This document shows, piece after piece, positions 6,952-12,234 of a DNA stretch of 12,234 nt (position 1 is the stretch's first letter; each line of letters starts with the position of its first letter). Made by a program: the position numbers and the translations under genes. Location of the stretch: NCBI GenBank assembly GCA_004557805.1, contig SFFS01000069.1:1-12234 (forward strand), read 5' to 3'. The notes below the pieces were generated by a model. That model did no database searches and was not told the DNA's origin. It worked only from the letters and a program-made list of their open reading frames with translations. Source of the stretch: Clostridiales bacterium. GTDB taxonomy: Bacteria; Bacillota; Clostridia; Christensenellales; Aristaeellaceae.

Positions 6952-7346
6952 TCATCCTCCGTCTGCGCAAGCAGGCGATGCTCCGTCCAGCGAACGCCCT
7001 GCGGCGTCCGAACCGCGGCGCATTCCAGCGCCCGCCCGTTTACCTCTTCTCTCCATACGAACGTGCCCTGCGCGTCCAGCGTCACTCCTTCTGGCAGCGC
7101 CGCCCGCAGCGCCGTCTCGTCTCCGCCGCAGGCTGCGTTCAGCGCGTCGAGCTGCGCAAGCGTCCGCTCGGCCTGCGCATTCAGGCGGCAAGTCGCCTCC
7201 GTCAGCCGCGCGCTGCGCTCGGACAGCGTCAGATCGCCGCGCGCGCTCATCAGCGTCAGCACGCCCAGCATGCTCACCGTCAGCACGACGAGAATCAGGA
7301 TCAGCATCGCCGCGCCGGGAGCCATTTTCATCCGCCGTTCGTTCAC
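6939..7346 (-). CDS. PilX-like small membrane-anchored protein of the pilus-like operon
   Basis: The reading frame is open further upstream, but the GTG at 7346 overlaps the preceding stop as GTGA and has GGGGAGG (7354-7360) seven bases away. That start gives 135 residues. The N-terminus (VNERRMKMAPGAAM) is basic and is followed by a hydrophobic helix LILILVVLTVSMLGVLTLM. Behind it is an amphipathic stretch (TLSERSARLTEATCRLNAQAERTLAQL) likely to be helical, then a small C-terminal domain. This design (one N-terminal helix continued as an amphipathic helix) resembles minor pilins and PilX-type assembly proteins. There is no canonical prepilin motif with Glu at +5. The role is inferred from position between the pilin-like gene and the PilT-type gene. 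Confidence 0.8.
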   Translation of the reverse strand: MNERRMKMAPGAAMLILILVVLTVSMLGVLTLMSARGDLTLSERSARLTEATCRLNAQAERTLAQLDALNAACGGDETALRAALPEGVTLDAQGTFVWREEVNGRALECAAVRTPQGVRWTEHRLLAQTEDEWND

Positions 7347-7753
7347 CGCTCCGCCTCCCCGCCTGTATAGCGCGCCAGGGGCAGCGCAAAGAGCGCCTCG
7401 CCGCCGCTTTCGGCGCGCACCTCGGCTTCCGACAGCACGCCGGCTCCCGTCTTTTCCTGCGAGAGCAAAACCTCCAGCGCAAAGCGCTCCGCCTCGCGCC
7501 GCCACAGGCCGTCCTCCTGCGCGAAACCTTCGCCCGAAAGCAGCGCCTGCATTCCTTCCGTTCCACCTGCCGCATACAGCCGCTCGGCCAGGTTCTGCGC
7601 CTCGCACAGCGCGTCGTCCATTACGCCCGCGCGCGCACTCTTTTCATATGCCTGGGCGTATATGCGAATCATCACCGTCGCCGACAGCGCGAACAGCAGC
7701 ACGGCCGCCATCAGCTCCATCAGCAGTACATTCGCCCGGTTGCTCTTTTTCAT
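7343..7753 (-). CDS. Pilin-like protein with Glu in the N-terminal helix
   Basis: This gene encodes 136 residues. The ATG at 7753 overlaps the upstream stop by four bases (ATGA) and is preceded by GAGGGAG. The N-terminus MKKSNRANVLLMELMAAVLL is a short basic leader followed by a long hydrophobic helix with Glu13. If cleavage occurs after Asn8, that Glu takes the +5 position typical of type IV pilins and pseudopilins. The usual Gly at -1 is absent. A helical stretch continues (AQAYEKSARAGVMDDALCEAQNLAERLYA) and a small C-terminal region follows. It is probably a minor pilin or pseudopilin of the envelope machine encoded by the operon. A prepilin peptidase is not in the window. Confidence 0.82.
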   Translation of the reverse strand: MKKSNRANVLLMELMAAVLLFALSATVMIRIYAQAYEKSARAGVMDDALCEAQNLAERLYAAGGTEGMQALLSGEGFAQEDGLWRREAERFALEVLLSQEKTGAGVLSEAEVRAESGGEALFALPLARYTGGEAER

Positions 7754-8262
7754 GCTTCTCCCTCACGCGGCGTCGATTCGTTCCGCGCGCGAAGCGCGGC
7801 GTAAACCGTAATCTCCCTGCCGCCCGCATCCGTCACGCAGATTCGGAGCAGCCCGCCGTCCTCCTCCGCGCGCATGCCGCGCGCCGGGCATATCGTCTCG
7901 CCGCCCTCCGGGTCGAACGGCCGCTCCCGCGACGTATACAGTTCCCGCAGCGAACCGTCGCTGACGTAGATACGCTTGATATAGCGCTCTCCGTCCTCCT
8001 CGCTGGCAATGCACAGCACGTCCATTCCGTCGATCTGTTCGACGGCGATCGCCCCCGCGCGGTCGTCCGCGCGCGCCGCGTTCCGGAGGAAAGCCGAGAT
8101 CACCCGGTCGCTTCCATGGCGCTCCGTGCGCGCCGTCGTGCCGCAATACGCCTGCGCGCCGAACACCGCCAGCATCGTCGATACCACCGCGAACAGCGTC
8201 AGCAGCGCCAGCACGGCAATTCCCGGCAGCGCCTGCGCCGCCCCGCTTCTTTCTCTCTTCAT
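7750..8262 (-). CDS. DUF4860 family protein
   Basis: This gene encodes 170 residues. The start ATG at 8262 overlaps the previous stop (ATGA) and has AAGGAG six bases upstream. There is one N-terminal hydrophobic helix (about residues 13-36, ending FGAQAYCGTT). It is followed by a soluble domain with the pattern SDRVISAFLRNAARADD, VEQIDGMDVLCIASEEDGERYIKRIYVSDGSLRELYTSR. From memory of the family this matches DUF4860, a clostridial family of unknown function found beside GspF and PilT-like genes. The single-helix form fits a pilin-like or minor subunit. A database search was not possible. The C-terminal residues (NESTPREGEA) are polar and probably disordered. Confidence 0.82.
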   Translation of the reverse strand: MKRERSGAAQALPGIAVLALLTLFAVVSTMLAVFGAQAYCGTTARTERHGSDRVISAFLRNAARADDRAGAIAVEQIDGMDVLCIASEEDGERYIKRIYVSDGSLRELYTSRERPFDPEGGETICPARGMRAEEDGGLLRICVTDAGGREITVYAALRARNESTPREGEA

Positions 8263-8561
8263 CTGCCGCTCCTTGCCACAACCTGAATTTCCGGCATCAG
8301 GTTCGAGGCGAACGCATCGTAAAAGACCGCATAGCGGTTCTGATTATAGCGCAGGCCGTAATGCTCGCGCAGATACTGCAAATCGGGCGGGTACGCGCCC
8401 TCTACGGCGTAGCACGTCAGCGCGGCGTTCTTCACCGCGTCGCGCACCAGCCCGGCCTCCGCGCTTCGCCCCATATGCGAAATCCCGGCGGCAAGCGCCG
8501 CGCACGCTGCAAGCGTCAGTGCAAAACCCGCGGCCGCCGCCGCGTTCCTGCGTTTCGCCAC
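8259..8561 (-). CDS. Small pilin-like protein (GspG/ComGC-like fold suspected)
   Basis: The longest frame starts at a TTG (8567), but its distance to AAGGGG (8570-8575) is only two bases. The GTG at 8561 has eight bases and is preferred, giving 100 residues. The N-terminal sequence contains GFALTLAACAALAAG, close to the type IV pilin signature G-F-x-L-x-E, but Leu replaces the Glu. The rest reads AALTCYAVEGAYPPDLQYLREHYGLRYNQNRYAVFYDAFASNLMPEIQVV. The ordering CYA.EG.YP, YL..YG and N..P.I.V is recalled from small proteins in clostridial GspF/PilT clusters. It is probably a pseudopilin-like subunit. It lies between the platform protein (16-base gap) and DUF4860 (ATGA overlap). Confidence 0.82.
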   Translation of the reverse strand: MAKRRNAAAAAGFALTLAACAALAAGISHMGRSAEAGLVRDAVKNAALTCYAVEGAYPPDLQYLREHYGLRYNQNRYAVFYDAFASNLMPEIQVVARSGR

Positions 8562-8577
8562 TTTCAAGACCCCTTTC

Positions 8578-9621
8578 TCACGCCATGCTCGTGAGGATTC
8601 CCGCCATCGGCAGCATCACCGAAAGCAGAATCGCCCCCACCGCAACAGCCAGCAGCGCAATCATCACCGGCTCCACCAGCGATACGGCACGCGAAACGCC
8701 GTCCTCCACGCGCTGCTGGCAATCCTGCGCGATGCGCTCCATGACCTGCGCGTCGCGTCCTGACAGCGCGCCCATGCGGATCATACCCGCATGCAGCGGC
8801 TCGAACAGCCCGCACGCGGCCAGCGCCTCGGCGAAGGGCGCGCCGCCGTCCATCGCCGCGCGCACCGCTTCCAGCTGCGCCGCAGCCTCTTCATCCTCCA
8901 GCGCGGCCGGAGCCATGCGCAACGTATCGTCGAGCGGGAACCCACCCGAGAGCAGCATCGAAAGCACCGAAGCCGTCCGTGCGGCCGACAGCTGCGCGCG
9001 CAGCCTGCGCAGGCCGGGGAAAAGCCTGCGCAGCATAGCTTTCACGCGCCCGCGCGCCTTCGTTTTCATCAGGATCAGGCACGCCGCCGCAAACAGCAGC
9101 GCCGCGCCCACCAGCGCGACGATCGTCCATCCCGCCGCCGCGCCCAGGCGCATCAGCGCGCTGCCCGCACTCTCCTTTCCAACGCCCATGCTTTCGAGCA
9201 CCCGCCGGAACACCGGCAGCACCTTCCACAGCATAACCAGCACGATCAGAACCAGCATCGTGCCCAGCGTCAACGGATACGCCGCCGCGTCCACCAGCGC
9301 CGCGCGCACGCGCGCTTCTCTGTCATAATATTCGCTCAGGCCGCGCATTACCTCTTCCATTCGGCCGCTTGCCTCGCCGATGGCGGCCATCTCCGCCAAA
9401 TAGCCGGGGATTCCCGGCGTCCGCCGCAGCGCCTCCGGCAGCGATCCGCTTTGGGAAACAGCGGCGCACAGCGCCGCATAAACCGAATCCTCCGCGCCGT
9501 TCTCTTCCGCAAGCGTCTCCAGCCCGTCGTCCAGCATCATTCCGGCCTCATACAGCAGCGCAAGCTGCATGCACAGCCCGCTCAGTTCCGACGCGGGCAG
9601 CCGCTTTTTCCTCTTTAGCAT
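8578..9621 (-). CDS. GspF/PilC-family inner membrane platform protein
   Basis: The 347 residues contain two T2SSF domains. The first cytoplasmic helical domain is about residues 10-108 and the second about 212-315. Three membrane segments lie near 113-137, 163-185 and 316-341. The last has the family-typical EPVMIALLAVAVGAILLSVM. The protein is the polytopic platform that couples the cytoplasmic ATPase to pilin movement in type IV pilus and type II secretion systems. The ATG at 9621 has GAGGAGG just upstream, overlapping the stop of the transglutaminase-like gene (TGA 9631-9633). It is in the same operon as the PilT-type ATPase at 5887, its expected partner. No frameshift or missing domain is seen. 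Confidence 0.93.
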   Translation of the reverse strand: MLKRKKRLPASELSGLCMQLALLYEAGMMLDDGLETLAEENGAEDSVYAALCAAVSQSGSLPEALRRTPGIPGYLAEMAAIGEASGRMEEVMRGLSEYYDREARVRAALVDAAAYPLTLGTMLVLIVLVMLWKVLPVFRRVLESMGVGKESAGSALMRLGAAAGWTIVALVGAALLFAAACLILMKTKARGRVKAMLRRLFPGLRRLRAQLSAARTASVLSMLLSGGFPLDDTLRMAPAALEDEEAAAQLEAVRAAMDGGAPFAEALAACGLFEPLHAGMIRMGALSGRDAQVMERIAQDCQQRVEDGVSRAVSLVEPVMIALLAVAVGAILLSVMLPMAGILTSMA

Positions 9622-9630
9622 GCTTCCTCC

Positions 9631-10449
9631 TCAATAATACCGCTCTACGGTGTAGCTTGCCGGTTTGGGCAGACCATGCACTTCGGCCGTCGGGTCGAAC
9701 TGCTCCTCGTGTCCGTCGACCGTCGCGCTCACCCACGCGTGGTAGTTCGCGTCCGCGTAGCCGATCAGCAGCTTCGCCGGAACGCCTTCAATGCGCAGCA
9801 GGCTCACCATCAGCGCCGCAAGGTCCTGGCAGGTGCCCATGTGCGTTTGCAGGCATTCGTCAATTTCCGGCAGCGTACCCGCCGGGAGCGACAGCGCGCG
9901 CACGTAATCGTAGACAAAATCGGCGCGCATGAACGCGCAGATCGCGTCGTATTTCTCCAGCGCGCTCGCCGCGTCTCCGCAGGCGGACGCGGCCGCCGCA
10001 AGCAGCTCCGCATCCTCCGGGTCGTAATTGACATACTGATTCGGGCAGAGAAACGGCGCGTTTTCGTCTTCCATTTCCACCTTCAAGCGGATGCGGCCCT
10101 CCTGCGAATATTTCGAGCCGGACGTGTTCTGATAGAGCGTGCAGACGTACGATCCGTTTCCGTATTGCAGCGGGATGGTTTCATATTCGCCGTCGGAATT
10201 GAGATCGTATGTGACCATATTCTCATCCTTCGAAACGCGCAGCTTCATCCGCTTTTTCGACGCTTTCGCCTGCGCGCGGAGATATCCTTCGGAAATGTGA
10301 CTGACGTCCAGCGTCAGCTTCCCATCGGAACGCGACGTTTTTCCGGAAGTTCCTCCGCCCGCGGCAATGCAAAAAACCGCTATGGACACTGTCAAAATTA
10401 TGAGCAGTGTCACAGCGGCCGCACACCGAACGGATTTAAGTTTACGCAT
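9631..10449 (-). CDS. Membrane-anchored transglutaminase-like (cysteine protease fold) protein
   Basis: An upstream GTG (10464) overlaps GGGAGG itself, so the ATG at 10449 (seven bases from GGGAGG) is chosen, giving 272 residues. Residues about 8-28 form a hydrophobic signal or anchor helix. No good lipobox is seen. A linker and beta-rich region follow. The C-terminal domain has the transglutaminase-core triad in order: Cys207 in MGTCQDLAALMVSLLR, His237 in YHAWV and Asp252 in FDPTA. Family members hydrolyse or crosslink amide bonds, often in the cell wall. The substrate here is unknown. It is the first gene after a strong promoter and heads the pilus-like operon, so it may process or anchor a surface partner. 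A terminator-like hairpin lies inside codons 11-27. Confidence 0.9.
   Translation of the reverse strand: MRKLKSVRCAAAVTLLIILTVSIAVFCIAAGGGTSGKTSRSDGKLTLDVSHISEGYLRAQAKASKKRMKLRVSKDENMVTYDLNSDGEYETIPLQYGNGSYVCTLYQNTSGSKYSQEGRIRLKVEMEDENAPFLCPNQYVNYDPEDAELLAAAASACGDAASALEKYDAICAFMRADFVYDYVRALSLPAGTLPEIDECLQTHMGTCQDLAALMVSLLRIEGVPAKLLIGYADANYHAWVSATVDGHEEQFDPTAEVHGLPKPASYTVERYY
10371..10418 (-). terminator. Terminator-like hairpin inside the signal-peptide codons of the transglutaminase-like gene
   Basis: On the minus strand, CCGCTGTGACACTG (10418-10405) pairs with CAGTGTCCATAGCGG (10391-10377): six plus eight base pairs with one bulged C, one G-U pair and a 13-base loop (10404-10392). TTTTTT (10376-10371) follows at once. 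This has the form of an intrinsic terminator. It lies about 60-105 bases after the likely transcription start and within the coding sequence, so it may act as an attenuator released by translation. Chance encoding of a hydrophobic signal peptide is the alternative. Confidence 0.6.
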
Positions 10450-10483
10450 GAAATAGCCTCCCACGAATTCCGCGTTCGGTCAC

Positions 10484-10512
10484 ATTATATTACATTTGAA
10501 GTTTTATTTCAA
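10484..10512 (-). promoter_or_regulatory. Near-consensus sigma-A promoter of the pilus-like operon
   Basis: On the minus strand, TTGAAA (10512-10507), a spacer of exactly 17 bases and TATAAT (10489-10484) form an almost perfect vegetative promoter. The predicted start is near 10477, leaving a leader of about 28 bases with GGGAGG before the ATG at 10449. The region is AT-rich compared with both flanking genes. Confidence 0.85.
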
Positions 10513-10558
10513 GTATTTCGCGTAACTAAATCCCGATTTTTTCTTCTTTTTTGCGCGT

Positions 10559-11647
10559 TTATTCGCTGATTTTTCCGTTCGCCTCCAAAAAAGCCCGGCA
10601 TCCGCGGATCAGGCTGGCCAGCATTTCCGGCCCTCCATGTAACCGCACTTCTCCCTCTCCGCCATCCAGCGCGACCCGCACGTCGCCGAAAGCGGCGCTT
10701 CCGAGCGCAAGCACGTCGCCGCGACCGCCCGCTCGCAGCGCCGCCGCCACGCGCGCGCGCTGCACTTCATCCATGCCGACGAACGCATCGCACGCGTCGC
10801 ACGCCGATGCAAGCTCCGCGCCGTCCATCGTCATCACCTTCTCGCCGGTCAGCACGCCCGCCTGCGGACGCACCAGCCCCGTCGCGCGCAGAACGCCCTC
10901 CGGCAGCCGTTTTTCGCTCATCAGCACCGGCCGCAGCAGCGGGGCGAAGCTGTGCGCATAGCGCGGCGCATCGCCGTTCGGCGCGTCGCCCACGGCTACA
11001 AGCCCCAGGAACGTCATTTCCGTCTCCGGCTCGCGCGCCTCCCCATCCAGCTGCTTGGTGGCAAACGCCAGCGCCTGCAGGCCTTCGCGCTCGATGCGCC
11101 GCGTCGAATCCATCACCTTGGCGCGTTCAAAATCGAGCAGCGGACGCTCCTTGCCCTCCTGCACCTTCAGGCATCTGCGCAGCACGGCCTCGGGCGCGCC
11201 CTTCGCGTAGGCACGCAGGCCGCTTCCCTCGCGGTGGATGGTCGTTTCAATGCCGCGCGCGTCGTCATAGGCGATACGCTCCACGAGCGGATACTGCCGC
11301 GCCATACGCTCCGGCGCAAAGCTGAGCGCTTCGGCGAACCGCTCCAGCGGCGCATAATCGGCGCAGCCCAGCGCTACGCCGGCCGTCAGCATCATCCACG
11401 AAGGCTGGCGCTTGAGCCGCTCTACGGGGCACAGCGCAAACGGCGCGCACGCGCCGCGCACATGCTCGTTTCCCTCCAGCAGCATTTCCGCATCGAGCGC
11501 AATCGTCCGCGCCGTGCCGAGCGCCTCCACGGTCTCCGCGTCGTCGATTTCCACGCCCAGGCCCTTCTGCTGCTCGAGAAACCTGCTCACGGCGCGCTTA
11601 TAGAACATGTCGCGCACAGGCGCGACAGACTGAATCAATCGCTGCAT
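10559..11647 (-). CDS. Degenerate P-type ATPase cytosolic head, without membrane segments
   Basis: The 362 residues align by motif order with the large cytosolic loop of P2A-type Ca2+ ATPases. VEALGTARTIALDAEMLLE (40-58) sits where VETLG...DKTGTLT is expected: Asp52 remains but KTGT is lost. YAKGAPEAVLRRC (147-159) matches the nucleotide-binding KGAPE motif. GLQALAFATKQLD and MTFLGLVAVGDAPN match the following elements, but DPPR is altered. VLTGEK (265-270) replaces TGD, and LGSAAFGD replaces TGDGVND. The C-terminus LIRGCRAFLEANGKIS matches the stretch just before TM5, where the protein ends. No hydrophobic membrane helices are present. Catalysis is therefore unlikely; it could be a pseudoenzyme with a sensory or scaffold role. 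It starts with ATG and AAGGAG five bases upstream, 15 bases after the GerMN gene. A decaying gene is possible, but the frame is intact. Confidence 0.8.
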   Translation of the reverse strand: MQRLIQSVAPVRDMFYKRAVSRFLEQQKGLGVEIDDAETVEALGTARTIALDAEMLLEGNEHVRGACAPFALCPVERLKRQPSWMMLTAGVALGCADYAPLERFAEALSFAPERMARQYPLVERIAYDDARGIETTIHREGSGLRAYAKGAPEAVLRRCLKVQEGKERPLLDFERAKVMDSTRRIEREGLQALAFATKQLDGEAREPETEMTFLGLVAVGDAPNGDAPRYAHSFAPLLRPVLMSEKRLPEGVLRATGLVRPQAGVLTGEKVMTMDGAELASACDACDAFVGMDEVQRARVAAALRAGGRGDVLALGSAAFGDVRVALDGGEGEVRLHGGPEMLASLIRGCRAFLEANGKISE

Positions 11648-11662
11648 TCCCGCTCCTTCATC

Positions 11663-12234
11663 CTATTCCGCAATGAGACCGCTGTTCCGCAAAAATTCGC
11701 CGGGCACAAAAAGATGGCCCGCCAGCTGCGTCTGCGCGCCGTCGACATAGAACCGCACGCGCGCCACGCCCTCAAATTCCGTCATCGTGTTGACGATTGC
11801 ATAAATCAGGTTTCGCTCCTGCCTTTCGTCCATTCCGGCGCAGGCGTCGGCAAAGCTCTGCGTGAGGTTGATCAGCGCGCTGTCGCCCTCGATCTTCACG
11901 CCGATCACATCCGCGTCGGTCACGCCTTCGGGCATTGCGGCGCAGAGCGCCGTATCCTCCGGAGCGCGCATCATCTCGCGCAGAAGCTGGCGCGGCGAGG
12001 TGCGGAACCGCTGCGCGACAGGCCGCTCAACGGCCTCCAGGCCCGAACCGTCGGCCAGCGGATAATAGATATTGCGCACGTCGGCGGCATACGCCGAAAA
12101 CGCGTCGCGGCGCATCACGCCGTTGTCCGCCTGCCAGACGGCCCCGTCGGGCAGTTCCATCTCCGTTACCGGCGAGCCGCCGATATACGCGATCACGCCG
12201 TCGAGCTGGCGGACATCGACAAAATCGCCGCCGT
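11663..12234 (-). CDS. GerMN-domain protein (5' end beyond window)
   Basis: The frame is open to the right edge. The GTG at 12196 is an internal codon, since upstream codons (GGDFVDVRQLDG) continue the sequence. About 190 residues are visible. A GerMN domain fits the region from RNIYYPLADGSGLEAVERPV, through SPRQLLREMM, PEGVTDADVIGVKIEGDSALINLTQSF and ERNLIYAIVNTMTEFEGVARVRFYVDG, to LAGHLFVPGEF. GerM-type proteins are exported or lipid-anchored and are known from spore germination and sporulation, though the domain also occurs in other envelope proteins. Many members carry two such domains, and the truncated part may hold the first one and the signal. It precedes the P-type ATPase-like gene by 15 bases, suggesting one transcript. 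Confidence 0.85.
   Translation of the reverse strand, partial: GGDFVDVRQLDGVIAYIGGSPVTEMELPDGAVWQADNGVMRRDAFSAYAADVRNIYYPLADGSGLEAVERPVAQRFRTSPRQLLREMMRAPEDTALCAAMPEGVTDADVIGVKIEGDSALINLTQSFADACAGMDERQERNLIYAIVNTMTEFEGVARVRFYVDGAQTQLAGHLFVPGEFLRNSGLIAE

Noticed and set aside
7346..7607. N-terminal extension of the PilX-like gene (start at 7607)
   Set aside because: The extension overlaps the pilin-like gene completely and is Arg/Gly-rich. The GTG at 7346 with GGGGAGG and a GTGA overlap is a much better start.
6857..9932. Many Arg/Ala/Pro-rich plus-strand frames opposite the pilus-like operon
   Set aside because: They are typical shadows of G+C-rich coding sequence and have no recognisable domains or start signals.
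10535..10556. Runs of T near 10536-10552 as a terminator
   Set aside because: They are T runs only on the plus strand and have no G-C stem before them. The transcribed minus strand has A runs here.

Overview
This window looks like chromosomal DNA from a Clostridia-type Bacillota, plausibly a gut or rumen lineage related to the Christensenellales or Oscillospirales. The clues are strong AGGAGG-type ribosome binding sites, a DUF4860/PilT/GspF pilus-like cluster, a GerMN protein, a BTAD regulator and secreted proteins with Glu/Pro/Thr repeats. The exact taxon is an inference. All convincing genes lie on the minus strand, so transcription runs from base 12234 towards base 1. Long plus-strand frames are antisense shadows. 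G+C looks clearly higher in the right half than in the adhesin gene at the left end.

In transcription order: (1) the 3' part of a GerMN-domain gene (11663-12234) and, 15 bases on, a gene (10559-11647) that reads as only the cytosolic head of a P-type cation ATPase with its catalytic signatures destroyed. (2) A near-consensus promoter (10484-10512) opens a compact operon: membrane-anchored transglutaminase-like protein (9631-10449), GspF/PilC platform protein (8578-9621), pilin-like protein (8259-8561), DUF4860 protein (7750-8262), pilin-like protein (7343-7753), PilX-like protein (6939-7346) and PilT-type ATPase (5887-6951). The last five genes are joined by ATGA/GTGA or short overlaps, which suggests translational coupling. 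A terminator-like hairpin with six Ts lies inside the first codons of the operon's first gene, so it could be an attenuator.

(3) Next comes a SARP/BTAD-type regulator (4596-5807) whose C-terminus looks like a degenerate GGDEF domain. (4) Last is a surface-protein block: two paralogous small secreted proteins, each with a signal peptide, a Glu/Pro/Thr repeat stalk and a C-terminal Ig-like domain (3744-4466 and 3027-3566), then a very large secreted InlB-repeat protein (1-2927) that runs off the left edge.

The layout suggests an envelope locus: a reduced type IV pilus or type II secretion-like machine, a possibly co-regulated set of surface proteins, and a regulator between them. The functional link is inferred from synteny. 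No PilB, prepilin peptidase, tRNA, rRNA, CRISPR array or mobile element was seen.
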